Shown here piece by piece: positions 43,034 through 60,430 of a DNA stretch of 64,000 nucleotides. The DNA is from Blastocystis hominis (lineage: Eukaryota; Sar; Bigyra; Opalinata; Blastocystidae). The notes under the pieces are model-generated. The model was not told where the DNA came from and did no database searches. It saw nothing but the letters and a program-made list of their open reading frames with translations. The stretch spans positions 124,001 to 188,000 of the forward strand of contig NW_013171822.1 of NCBI RefSeq assembly GCF_000151665.1, in the 5' to 3' direction. A program made the translations under genes and the position numbers. Position 1 is the first letter of the stretch. Each line of letters opens with the position of its first letter.

Positions 43034-44763
43034 ATGCAAGAACTTAAGGGAAGCGAATTTCTCCTGGACGGTTACATAACGCGTGGTGAACCAAAGGAAA
43101 TCACTATTGGGGGCTGCAAGTATAGCCTCCAATATTATCAAGGCGATCACGAGGATGAATACACGTTGACGAGAGCTGGGAAGGTTTGCCTATTCCAAAA
43201 TGGCATACTGAAGATGTATTACGAGGTGGATGCGGACGGGAGCGAAATCGGTGACTTCACGCGATTTGAAAAAGGATGCGTCGCTTTTGTGCAATCATTT
43301 GACGAAATTCTGGATCAGCATGATTTTTATCGTATTATAAACCATGTCCGAGGCGAGCGAATGGAAATCTATTCGCATGCGAGTGATCACCTGATTTATC
43401 ACGGTGAATTTAATGAGAAGCGAGAACGAGAAGGATGGGGTATCGCGTATGACGATAAAACGGGTGCCATGCTGCTCGAGGGGATATGGAAGGGTAACAA
43501 GCTGGTGGAGATCATCCGCAAGATCGAAGGAGCCATCATGACCGAGTTCAAGCGAAACGGGAATAACACCATCGCTTCGAATCGAATTCCCCTGTATGTG
43601 GGTGAATTCGTGTATGATGAATCGAAAGAATCGTTTCTTCGAAATGGTCGAGGATACTGGATCGATGAAGAAACTCGGATTGCTACTCGCGAAGTGGAAT
43701 GGAAAGATGGAGCGGAAGTGAGTGGAAGAGATCTCTATGATGGATGGTACACTCGATCCACAACTCCAAAACCCAAACCCAAACCCAAACCCAAACCCGC
43801 TCCGATGCCTGTGCCTGCTCCTGCTCCAAAACGCGAAGAACCTGCTCCAAAACGCGAAGAACCTGCTCCTCTTCGATTCAGCGTCACTGGATCTACAAAA
43901 TGGACCGATGTGAGTTTGCAAGTGACCGATTTGAAGATTTCATCGAATTGCTGTAACGATGTGAATGCATTGGATCTGAATCGATTCGAGTGGCTACGAT
44001 CTATCGAAATCGGCAATGAATGTTTTGGATCAGTGAAAACATTCAAAATCGATGGATTGAATCGATTGAAAACTATCAAAATCGGAAACAATTCATTTAC
44101 CCAGGCAAAGAATACTGCTAGAGAAGATAAATCGAAATCATTCCACATATTGAATTGTGAATCATTGGAATCCATTCAAATTGGTGAATATAGTTTCAGT
44201 GATTTTGCTGGAGACTTTGAATTGAAGAATCTGCCACAATTACAATCCATTCAAATTGGTACAATTGGAAGTTATTCACGCAATTTCTGTTATAGTTCAT
44301 TTGTGATTCGAGGTATTGATATGATATTGAATATTTCAATAATGCATAGATCTTCCAAATCTACAATCCATTACATTAGGTGATGATGCATTCTCTGGTT
44401 CCTTATCAACAATAATTGAAAGTATTGAATGAATTCGAATGAAATGATTGATGTAGATCTTCCATCATTACAATCCATTCAACTCGGTTATTGGACACTT
44501 GCTGGAAGATGGGATGATTCATGTTCATTGATAATGCGAAGTAATAATAAATTGATTGGTTATGATTTGTTTTGTAGATCTTCCAAATCTAACATCAATA
44601 ACTTCTGTATGGGCTAGTCTCCGTAATCCTCGTGTAGTGACATTGGAAAGTATTTCTGAATATTGAATATTGATAGTATTTAGATATTCCAAATCTTCGA
44701 AATGTCAATCTACCTGATTCATTCGAGTATGTTCGATCGAAATCAATTTCGAGTATAGTTTGA
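43034..44763 (+). CDS. MORN-repeat / LRR protein C (intact reference copy)
   Basis: Starts at ATG 43034 (MQELKGSEFLLDGYITRGEP). MORN-like region to about residue 240 (YHGEFNEKREREGWGI, LYVGEFVYDESKES, LRNGRGYWIDEET). A low-complexity Lys-Pro and Pro-Ala-rich linker with two EEPAPKR units follows, then BspA-like LRRs (LRSIEIGNECFGSVKTF, LKTIKIGNNSF, LESIQIGEYSF). Introns 44313-44349, 44422-44456, 44541-44577 and 44650-44683, all phase 1, flank LRR exons of 72, 84 and 72 nt beginning DLPNLQSITLG, NLPSLQSIQLG and NLPNLTSITS. The last exon (NIPNLRNVNLPDSFEYV) ends at TGA 44761-44763. This is the parent-like form of the pseudogenes at 34188 and 59067. No membrane segment. Confidence 0.74.
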
Positions 44764-50730
<5,967 letters not shown>

Positions 50731-51127
50731 CAGTTTTCTTTATATGCTATTTTGCTCTATGACCACAATTGCGATTCTTTGTCCATTGTTGTAATCGACC
50801 AACCGATTCTGAGTCCTCGACTATCGTTCCTAGGCTGTCTGATCGACAATCATCGGTCAGGAAGCAGGTTTCGTGCTTTCTTACTCCAATTCCTTTCTAC
50901 TATCAACCTAGTGCTCGTTTCTATTTTTGTGTTTGTTGTTTCAGTTATACTTGGATGCAAGAAAGCAGTAGACATACCTAGCTAAGGTGAATTATTGTTA
51001 TTTCTCTCGTATTTACATGTTTGTTTACTTATTTGTAATGACCGAAAGCCAATGTGTGTACATTGTCATCACAAATCCATCTATTGTTGTCTATGCAAGT
51101 CATAAGTGTCTTTGGTAAAGATAGAAC

Positions 51128-51480
51128 ATGCATTATTCCATTCTCATACAAGATTCACCTATCAATGGCACATTCGATTCAATCAATCCTTACAAGTTCA
51201 GAAATCCATTTATCACTTCCATGACTGTTCTATTCAAACCCAATCAAGTCATGTTCAATATTGTGGACTCAATCAATGTGGTGACAAACACCAATGGTGA
51301 AGAGGTAACGATCTCGCCTAGTTATTATACGCTGACTGAAATTATTGCCATTCTGAACACCATGATTAATACTACATTCTCAATTTCCACAATGGCTACA
51401 AGTTATGAGTGTATTTGGATCCAGTCTCCATACTCTATCGATTTCATGAGATACATATTATATCGAAACGATCATTGCAA
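51128..51480 (+). pseudogene. Penton-like capsid gene, copy 2 (truncated)
   Basis: Starts at ATG 51128 (MHYSILIQDSPINGTF) and parallels copy 1 at 36915 through ISPSYYTLTEIIAILNTM and IWIQSPYSIDF, then is lost; the frame runs into the sequence preceding the integrase. The conserved P-G-Y-Y block has become P-S-Y-Y. The upstream leader from about 50760 is partly similar to that of copy 1. Confidence 0.6.
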
Positions 51481-51626
51481 TGTTGAATGCAAGTGATGCT
51501 CTATTTGAAGTAGTGTATAGTGGAGAAAATGTATTTCGAATCTATAACCAGTTTGTGATTCTTCCTCTGACACAACTTATTCATTCCTTGAATAAAGTGA
51601 TTCATTTATCGAGGTGTGTGTGGAGC

Positions 51627-52643
51627 ATGAATGAGATCAAGGAACTATGGAAACCAGCAAAACGAAGAGGTGCCACTCGAATGATCATCAGTGGATTCAA
51701 ACGAAACATATACTTCATCGATCTTATCGACTTCTCTTCCAAACAATACAAATCGATACAGGAAGTATTAGGAAGACAAAAGAGTACTGGATTCTACAAG
51801 AATCGTGGATACAAATATGTCCTTGTATGTATTGATGGATATTCGAAATACCTGATGACTCGGAAACTGAAAAGCAAGAGTGCTACAGAAGTCACGCATG
51901 CGATGAAGGATATCATTCAAACATATGGTGAATCACCAAAGCATATTTGCTCGGATCGAGGTACCGAGTTCACCAATGCCATCTTTCGTACAAACATCTT
52001 GAACAAGTATGACATCACCATGTATCACATGGATTCAGCGAATAAGGCAGTACTAGATGAACGAGCAATTCGAGATATCAAGGAACACATCATGGTTCCT
52101 TCCTTCCATTCAATCAATCAATGGAAAGGTGTATGGTTTGATTTGATCGATGGTGCAGTTCGTAGACATAATGGAAGGAAGAACAGAGACATCGGATATA
52201 CACCCAATGACATTTGGCTTAACAACAACGATATCTTGTACATGGAGAAAACAGAACCATCCAACATGACAGCAAAGGACATAACATCTCAATTCAATGT
52301 TGGTGATTATGTTGGAATGACACGAAGACCTCGCATTCTGGAAAAGCGATCATTGACGAGCAAATGGTCTCAGGACTTGGTTGAAGTTGTTGATATTGAC
52401 AATCACATCATGCCATTGATGTACGAAGTGAAGAATGTGGAAAGCGATAGCACACAGAAGTGTTATGATTGGGAACTGCTGGCAAGCAAATGTAAACCAC
52501 AACCAGCACCACCCATCACTCAATCCAAGAGTCGAAAGGAACTCAATGCATTGAGAGAGGCAGCAAGATCACATCGACCCATTACGAGCACCCAGAAGAA
52601 GCAACAACAACAACCTCGCCCAAGTGTTCGAAAACGATCGTGA
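51627..52643 (+). CDS. Maverick/Polinton-type DDE integrase (rve family)
   Basis: Retroviral-like integrase that would join element ends to target DNA. The catalytic triad appears complete from ATG 51627: Asp32 in YFIDLIDFS, Asp110 in HICSDRGTEFTN and Glu145 in VLDERAIRDIK, with D-to-E spacing of 35. A C-terminal chromo/SH3-like region (FNVGDYVGMTRRPR ... YEVKNV ... CYDWELLASKC) and a basic Gln-rich tail end the protein. The frame is open upstream to 51480 but that part looks like fused remnant sequence. The usual N-terminal zinc-binding part is not evident, so the protein may be shortened. It is followed by opposite-strand element genes. Confidence 0.8.
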   Translation: MNEIKELWKPAKRRGATRMIISGFKRNIYFIDLIDFSSKQYKSIQEVLGRQKSTGFYKNRGYKYVLVCIDGYSKYLMTRKLKSKSATEVTHAMKDIIQTYGESPKHICSDRGTEFTNAIFRTNILNKYDITMYHMDSANKAVLDERAIRDIKEHIMVPSFHSINQWKGVWFDLIDGAVRRHNGRKNRDIGYTPNDIWLNNNDILYMEKTEPSNMTAKDITSQFNVGDYVGMTRRPRILEKRSLTSKWSQDLVEVVDIDNHIMPLMYEVKNVESDSTQKCYDWELLASKCKPQPAPPITQSKSRKELNALREAARSHRPITSTQKKQQQQPRPSVRKRS

Positions 52644-52797
52644 TGCTCTTCACACCTCTCAGACATACAAGAGAAGAGATATTCGTGAATGCAGAGATCG
52701 TATGACTCTCACTTGTCCATTCTATTCCATTTATCAGTTTGGTATGGGAAAGGGTCACAAGATTGTTGAGTGTATCGATGAATGGCATATCGATCAA

Positions 52798-53172
52798 TCA
52801 CACACTATCCATTGAAACACTCACTCTGTATCCCTTATCCACAACCGATTCGATGGAATCACAATGTTTGAATAGGACATCATTCTCATTGTAACATGGA
52901 ATCGATATGATCGTCAGATAGAAAGCAGAAGATAATTCGAATTGGCATTGATTATTGAATGGTTGAGTGGATGTGTGTGGATGTTCAAACAGTGTGGCAT
53001 AATTGACTTTTACAAAACACCCAGAAGGTATCGTCCATGATTATTGAGGAACGCCATCCACTGTCTCACACACGAGGACATATTTGCCATCGTTCTCTGG
53101 CATATTGATGAGCATGTTATCGAGCTTCTTGAACGTGTAATTGTTTCCATTGCTGCCGAATATGTACAACAT
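52798..53172 (-). pseudogene. Element-borne small gene, one in-frame stop
   Basis: From ATG 53172 a 43-codon frame (MLYIFGSNGNNYTFKKLDNM...) ends at TAA 53041-53043; the same frame then continues open for about 80 codons (...PSGCFVKVNYATLFEHP...) to TGA 52798-52800. Read as one gene of about 124 codons with a nonsense mutation, or two small frames. No family recognised; it lies between the integrase and the next minus-strand frame, so probably an element structural or accessory protein. Confidence 0.4.
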
Positions 53173-53190
53173 TGATTGATTCAATTTACT

Positions 53191-53699
53191 TTACTTTGGT
53201 TGATATCGTTCATAGTGTTTAACATACACACCCTTCAGATAGGCGCCATCATCGATGAACAGATCAGACAACTCGGGCGGGAATTCATCATTCACGACCT
53301 TGTAGACCACGCGTATATAGTAGTTGGAGAAGAAATAGCACGATTCTCGGTCATTACACCGATAATATGAAGAGACAGTAAATCATTCCTCCAAAACACA
53401 TTCAGAGGCACACCGAGCAGACCATTGGATTCCGATTGAGGCAATAGATACTCCAATTCATCCTCGGTAAACATGGGCGGACGAGTTTCATCCAGAGTCA
53501 TCTCGATGCAATCGTAGTCGTGCAGGATCAAACCACAGTTCACATTCGATTGCGGAGTGCGAACACTGAATCCGAATAGATGCTCACAATTGATCGGATA
53601 CTTGGTATGAATGATGATATCGGCGAGTTCGATATTCTCGTTCTTACAAGTGCGTACCAGGGAAGACCATGTGTTGTTCTCTGTTTTCTTGTATATCAT
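53191..53699 (-). pseudogene. Element-borne protein, frameshifted, unrecognised
   Basis: From ATG 53699 (MIYKKTENNTWSSLVRTC) the frame is open to about 53336, where it shifts by one base into a frame ending ...LKGVYVKHYERYQPK with TAA at 53191-53193. Both halves look coding, so the shift is probably a mutation. It may be a virion-type protein of the Maverick; I do not recognise it. Confidence 0.4.
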
Positions 53700-53755
53700 T
53701 TAATCAAGGCGTGAACTGGAATTAAAAGAGAAAATATAAATATATAAATATATAA

Positions 53756-54406
53756 ATGAATAGACCTACTCACACATTGAATCCCAATACAGGACGAGAA
53801 ATTCAAATCAACGGAATTCGCTTTTGGAATTATCTCAAGCATGGATTCAAGTACGACGAGAAATTGAATCGCTTGTACGACAAATCATTACCACCAGGTA
53901 CGACGAAGTACGTTCCCAAATCGAGAATGCTCTCTCCCAGCAATCGTTCCATGATTATTGAATCAGCATTCTACGAGTTACTCCGTGACAACAATAGACT
54001 ACGAGGCGGCAAATGGGTAAAGATAACCAAAGAAGAAGCCAAAGCGTACGATAATGATTCAGATATCAAGAAGATATTCGTGGACGACCAGGAAAATGAT
54101 TTAGACGACTCATCATCTTCTGAGTTAATCGACATCGATGAATTCGAATATGACGCAGATGGACATGCGATTATCTTATTTGAGGTCTGGTACCTACTAG
54201 CTACTTGCCATCTAATTTTTACTTTAGACTTAAACAATATGGTTGCCTATATATTAAAAAGTATTCATCGCGAAGAATATACTATTAATCCCAAAACTGG
54301 ACGAAAGATTAGGATTGGCACTCAAACCTGGAAACGATTGGCAGCCAAGTATTACTTGATCGATGGGAAGGTCACCGATCAGACCATTTCAGAATCACCA
54401 GCGTAA
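53756..54406 (+). CDS. NP-x-TGR repeat protein of the element
   Basis: Carries two copies of a motif of the form N-P-x-T-G-R-x-I: NPNTGREIQINGIRFWNYL near the start and NPKTGRKIRIGTQTWKRL near the end, with an acidic Asp/Ser linker (DDSSSSELIDIDEFEYD) between them. A degenerate third unit (GEFKNLIVGSKAW) follows at about 54500 in another frame. Similar N-P-x-T-G-R units occur in adaptor-like domains of large DNA viruses and near protein-primed polymerases, so this may be the N-terminal part of the polymerase gene that follows. A hydrophobic stretch in the middle (YLLATCHLIFTL) looks out of place and may be inserted or frameshifted sequence. Confidence 0.5.
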   Translation: MNRPTHTLNPNTGREIQINGIRFWNYLKHGFKYDEKLNRLYDKSLPPGTTKYVPKSRMLSPSNRSMIIESAFYELLRDNNRLRGGKWVKITKEEAKAYDNDSDIKKIFVDDQENDLDDSSSSELIDIDEFEYDADGHAIILFEVWYLLATCHLIFTLDLNNMVAYILKSIHREEYTINPKTGRKIRIGTQTWKRLAAKYYLIDGKVTDQTISESPA

Positions 54407-54604
54407 GTGTTAATTAGGGTGTGGGATCAGAATACGAGGTCAATGACAGGAGCAAAGAAACAAAAACATGTAACTCCTCGTAAATGAGTTGGTGATCCCA
54501 AAGGAGAGTTCAAGAATCTGATTGTTGGAAGCAAAGCATGGAACGAGAGATATCTCGAGTATGAGTGGAATGGACATGAATTCGGTAGTAAGCGAAAACA
54601 ACCG

Positions 54605-57600
54605 TTGCCTGAATTCATAAACACTGTGAAGAGACGAATAGTAACACGTCACAACAATTTCTTTGCTATGTTCGATCGCAAAGTCGCGGAAGTACGCTTA
54701 ACGGATGTGATCGTTTTCTCACTTGAATGTGTACTCATGTATTATCACACCATTGATAGGAACATGTACAAGGAATGGATGAATGAGACACAAACCAAGA
54801 AGGACTTTCGCCTAAAGAACGATGATGACAAGAAACTATGGGTTCGATTACCAGATGGAAAGAGCGAAGAGGAAGTGGAATCGATAAACTTGATGATGAA
54901 CGAGATGGATCAGTTCAATGAGGTAGCGAAGAAGTACATCTTAAATGGCATATGTGATTATCCACAGTGTCTCATCACCATCATGGCGTACAACCTCATG
55001 TGGACACATGCCTGGGAATGCATTTTACTCCTCTTACCGATGATCAATTGGGACACCTTCGCATCATTCACAAGGATCGCATCGACGAGTGGTTGGAGGA
55101 TTATCTGAGACGGTACAAAAATGCCGTGGAAGAGCAAGAGACGGAAGGAAGTGGTTTTGTGTACCGTGGTTAGATCGGCTTCCATGTCGAGATGTTCCCT
55201 CTTCGCACATTCGTGGGTTACAAACATCATACACCTTTGACCCTTGGATGCACAGTTGTCAACCCGAATATCGATTACAACTGATGACTGCAACGGTATC
55301 TCATTTTGGCCAGTAAAGGCGGACACAAGATAGCCGCAATTCGCAAGATGGGCGATGCATCCGTGTACAACAAGTGGTGGAAACAACCCAACAAGAACAA
55401 GGTGTTCGGAGTAACAATTCACGAGATGGAGGAAGCAATGGACATTTGTGATAACAAGGCATTCGTTCAAAGTGAAGAAAACTCACGATATTGGAAGAAC
55501 TGTTGAAAGTCTCTTTCAATGTCTTCGAAATCACTCTGTTACCTGGATACGATGACAACTCTAGGATAAGTATGACCTATTCACATGCTATCAGGTGTAC
55601 AAGCCGAAAAGGAAAGGAGCCACCCTCTCTCTTTGTATCGTGAATTACACACGGAAGGAAAAAACAAATTATAAGCACTTCTTGTACATCAAGGACTTGA
55701 GCGATTTCAAACATCGCATCTTTCGTCAGAGTGATGCAAAGAATAGAAATACAGCAAGAAACGTGAAGTGCAGGTTCTGTGACGACTTCTTCGGATCTTG
55801 CAAAGCCGTTCATGCTCACGAAGTACAAGCACATCGAGAACTCGTCAATGAGAGCGATCAGTACGAGTTATCGAACGAGGAAACTCGGTTACGATTCACC
55901 AACCAGCGATTCGAAATGCCAGCACCGGTCTTCGTGTACGCTGACTTCGAGTCAGCCATTGATGACAAGAACAGACACAAGCCAATCATGTTGTCCTGTC
56001 TAGCCGTGTCACGCATTCCAGCCATTGATTGGCAACTACGAATCTTCCATGCACCGCACGAGAGCGAAGAAGACCTTCGTCCTTTCATGGACTATCTCGT
56101 GCAATTGCAAGAGAGTGTGAAAACGTATCTCTTCGATGAATTGCCATTGGAGAAGACATAGAAGGTCTAGAAGGACTTTCGTTCAACAACCGTGAGTCCA
56201 TTCTGCCACAAGAAACTGGATGATGACAAGGTTAGACATCATGTACATGTGGCAGGTAAATACACCACAGGGAATGAAGAAGTGCGCTTCTTCGAAGCCG
56301 GGCAGTACATCTGCACCTGTTGCAACAAGTGTAACCTGCAGCTCTCATTCAACAAGAAGAACTATCGTCTGCCAGTTTACTTCCACAATGGATCGCACTA
56401 TGACTTCACATTCATCATGAAGCTCATCGCGACGATGCCTGGCGGGAATCTCGAAGTCATTCCAACCACTGAGGACAAGGAAATGCAGATCGAATACAAT
56501 GGCATTCAATTCAAGGACTCGTTGAAGCTCATCAGTAGTCCACTGCGTTCCATTGTGGCACAGACACTTGGAGGCAACTTGGACCTCTATGTGCACACCA
56601 AACAACAACTACGCAAGTACTGCCCGTCTCGAGGCAAGCAATGGAGTGATGAATACATCGATCTGTTGACACGGAAAGAACCCATGTTCTACAGTCTCAT
56701 CAAGTCGTACGAGTCATTGAACAATACAGTCATTCCTTCTCGTGAGCAATGCATTGATGATATGAAGGGAGAGATGATGCCCCAAGACGAGTATGATCAC
56801 ATGGTGAAGCTGTGGAAGACCTTCGGTATCAAGACATGGGGTGAATACTACAAATTGTACAATGTACTCGATGTGACTCTCATGGCTGATGCATTCGAGC
56901 ATTTCCGAAACACCACACTGAATGCATTCGGTGTTGATCCAATGCATTACATCACAGCACCACAAATGGCATATTCGCTATTCTTGAAGGTGACAATGGA
57001 GGGCGATCATAGTGAGAGTAGCCTCATGACCCTCGCAAGGAAATGGGCTCAGTACATCATGCGCATCAACGCGAATGAGGGCCTCGCCGAGAAACAACTG
57101 GTGAAAGTGTTCTTGAATCGCATGGGTGAATTCTATGAGAGCAAGGGCATTCGATTGATGGAGACAAATGAAGTCGATGACTTCATGCGATTGTTGAAGA
57201 ACCTGCGAGGAGGAATCACACAGATCGTGAAACGGCATGCCAAGGTTGACATTGACAACAAGGAGCAAGCAACGTCGTCCCAAGGCATCTACTACCTGGA
57301 CGCCAACAACCTGTATGGTGGAGCCATGCATCGAATGATGCCTTATGAGTTGGTGGGTGTACCTGAGCGACTAGAAGTGATGGAGAGGATCAATCGTGAC
57401 CCGAATGGGTGGATTCAATCACTCAAGACGTTCGGCAAGTATGGATTCTTCGTCGAGTGTGACATCGAGGCACCAGTGGAACTCCACGACAAGTTCAATG
57501 ATCTGCCATTCTTCCCCGTACAGAAGGCGGGCATGTACTCCGATGGAATCAAGAAGTACGCTGAGAAGAACGACATTGTGGACAAAGTGAAAGAGGTGAA

Positions 57601-58693
57601 TACACCGAAGCTCATCTGCGATCTTGTACCTCGTCAAAAGTATCTCGTGCATTACTCACTGTTGCAACTGGGCATTCAACAGGGATATCGTGTCACACAC
57701 ATTCACCACATCATTCGATTCAAGCAGGCACCGTTCATCTTCGAATATGTCAACATGCTGAGTGAGAAACGAGCGAAGTCCAAGACCACTGTGGAGAAGA
57801 ACCTGTACAAGCTGTTGGCAAACTCGACCTATGGCAAATTTGTGGAGACTGGGTTGAAACGGATGAAAGTGAAGTTCGCTAACACATGGAATGAACGTGA
57901 AGCCATCATTCAGAAGCATGGATATGACATGATCGCCGGGACAACCATGTACTCCGAGAATCTGATCGGCATCAAGCTGAATACACCGGTGCGCAGGGTG
58001 GAGAAGCCATTCTTCATCGGGTTCGCCATTATCGACATGTCCAAGCACATCATCTACGATTTCTACTACAACGTGCTCAAGACGACATTCGACACCGTGG
58101 AGCTGTTGGGTCAGGACACGGACTCGCTCATCGTACAACTGCACGATCGCGCTAACATCGTTCACAAGATGTGTGACATGTACAAATCGTTCGACTTCTC
58201 GGAATTGGACAACACGAGCTACTTCTATGGTGAACTCGTGAACTACTACGAGTATGAAGTGGACAAGAGCAAGTTTCCTTCATTAGACTCGTTCCTCAAC
58301 TTCAACAAGAAGTTGCCTGGTCCCATCTTCAAGGACGAGCACAACGGACATCGCATCATGGAGTTCGTGGGACTGAGACCGAAGATGTATTGTCTGATCG
58401 ACGAGAAGCATGTGATACACAATGCAGCAAAGGGAGTTCCTCGCAATGTCGTGATCAATGGAGAAAGGATGAGTGTGAAGAACATCGACTTGTACAAGCG
58501 TGTTTTTGAGGCAGAAAAGAAGGGAGATGCAGTGATCGAAGGCAGCTTCAAACGCATCAACAACCAGGTTTTCGATATCAGCACGAAAGAGCAGACCAAG
58601 ACCCTTATGACGTGCACGGATAACAAGCGATGGATCTTGGACGACAACGTGTATACACTGGTATTCAGACATTACCGATTGAATGACATGTAG
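54605..58693 (+). pseudogene. Maverick protein-primed DNA polymerase B, broken N-terminus, palm intact
   Basis: Exonuclease and polymerase motifs in order: Exo I VYADFESAID, Exo II NGSHYDFTFIMKL, Exo III YNVLDVTLMADAF, motif A YYLDANNLYGGAM, motif B LYKLLANSTYGKF, motif C GQDTDSLIVQL. Between Exo I and II is the Cys/His block (FCHKKLDDDKVRHHVHVAGKY) typical of Maverick polymerases. From about 56170 to TAG 58693 the frame is uninterrupted (about 830 codons). Upstream it is damaged: frameshift near 54967, TAG near 55172, frame change near 55280, TGA near 55504, and two in-frame TAGs at 56159-56161 and 56171-56173. These do not coincide with plausible ~30-nt introns, so I call it a pseudogene. 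Confidence 0.82.
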
Positions 58694-58941
58694 AGGAGCA
58701 GTTGCTTTACTTTGGTCACCATAACAATACACTTCATGGCAAGCAAGGCAAGCAATGGCTTTCACGTAGTTTTGCCACGCGCATTTTGTTCAAAATGAGG
58801 GGAAATTTCTTATGAAAGCCAAAAAAGTGATGTTGTCAAAGTCACCCCTCAGACTCCGATTTTTAGGGCTATTTCGCCATGGATTCGTAGTAAAAAGGGT
58901 GGGAAATGGGTTCGCGTTTTTTGCATCATTTGCCTACTACT
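58694..58941. other. Possible right-end region of the element
   Basis: GC-richer non-coding stretch between the polymerase and the second duplicated segment. Contains CAAAGTCACCCCTCA at 58837-58851, shared with 36721-36735 in the same orientation. No terminal inverted repeat was recognised by eye. Confidence 0.35.
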
Positions 58942-59066
58942 TAGGAATCATAGTATCATTAAACAAAACAATCGATTGAATAATATGATGGATGGAATCC
59001 ATGAATCCTATGAATGAAAACCTTGCTTTCTATTTGATCAACAAAACAATGTGAAATGCAATGTGA

Positions 59067-59739
59067 TTAACATAGCAATAGTATTAAATAAACAAGTAAT
59101 ATTGAGTGAATGAATGAATGAATATGCCATCCATCATAGAGATCTCTTCCACTCACTTCCACTCCATCTTTCCATTCCACTTCGCGAGTAGCAATCCGAG
59201 TTTCTTCATCGATCCAGTATCCTCGACCATTTCGAAGAAACGATTCTTTCGATTCATCATACACGAATTCGCCCACATAGAGGGGAATTCGATTCGAAGT
59301 GATGGTGTTGTTACCGCTTCGCTTGAACTCAATCATAATAGTTCCCTCGATCTTGCGGATGATCTCCACCAGCTTGTTCCCCTTCCACATCCCCTCAAGA
59401 AGCATTCCATTGGATTCCTCGTCATTATTGGTTCTCTTTCCTTCTTGTTCTCACTAATATCACGGTTTTCTATATGTTTGAAATTGTGCTGATCCAGAAT
59501 ATAATCAATCGACTGTACAATAGTAACAGAACCCTATTTAAATCATATAATTCTGCCTATTTGAGCTCCATCATCTTCTTTTTTGTATAATATGTTGAGG
59601 ATTCCATTTTGGAACGGGCATACTGTTTTTTCACAGTGTATTCGTCATTGTGCTTACTTTGTAAACATTGTAAACTGTCGTCACAGCCAGTGAGTATCAC
59701 TGCCTTTAGCTTTCCAAGTGTTATGTAACCCACCAACAA
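59067..59739 (-). pseudogene. MORN-LRR gene C-like pseudogene, duplicate 2
   Basis: Same two out-of-frame blocks as 34188-34860, with the same disabling changes, so the gene was already broken before the segment duplicated. Minor differences, for example KIEGTIMIEF here versus KIEGAIMIEF in duplicate 1. Confidence 0.8.
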
Positions 59740-60430
59740 ATTATATACCTTTCCCTTTATATTTTGCAGTCTATCTAATTGTTTCCCATTATTGTACCTA
59801 TTCTACGAATTCACTCTTTATATGGCAATTTGCCTATATTCTCGTCAATGTATTTACTTTCTTTCCATTTTCACTCTGTTCTTTAGAACCACATTTATAT
59901 GAAATGTGTGGTTTATACATAAGAAGAGAATGAAATTTCAAAAGAGTGATATTCCTTCGCATTTCGTTTAGAATGGAAACACTCAAGGTTGATCTGCAAT
60001 AAGAAAGTCACTGTAACTGTTATGATTTGGACAATAGTATATTTTTCAACTTTTTAACTTGTGAATTACAAGTTACAAATAGAATTACCTCAACTTTGTA
60101 ATAGAGGTTCAATACAATATTGGAATTGTTTCTTTTGGATCTCATCACAACATTGGAAGCAACAGAACAACTTAATATTCGCTCCATTCATCTTCAAGTA
60201 CCAAACATCAAATTCTGAAGTACTCATTAATTTTGCTTCAGGTATCAAGTGCAATGTTCAACATAGTCATTCAAAAACTGTTCGATTGTTGTATATTCAC
60301 AATCCTCGAGAAAAGAAGGGAGTTTCATTCATTTGTTCCCAACCTTTTTTTTGTTCAAAAATGAGCTATCTTTCTACATTAATATTCATTAATTATTTAT
60401 TTATCTATCTATATTTATACAAGTTAAGAA

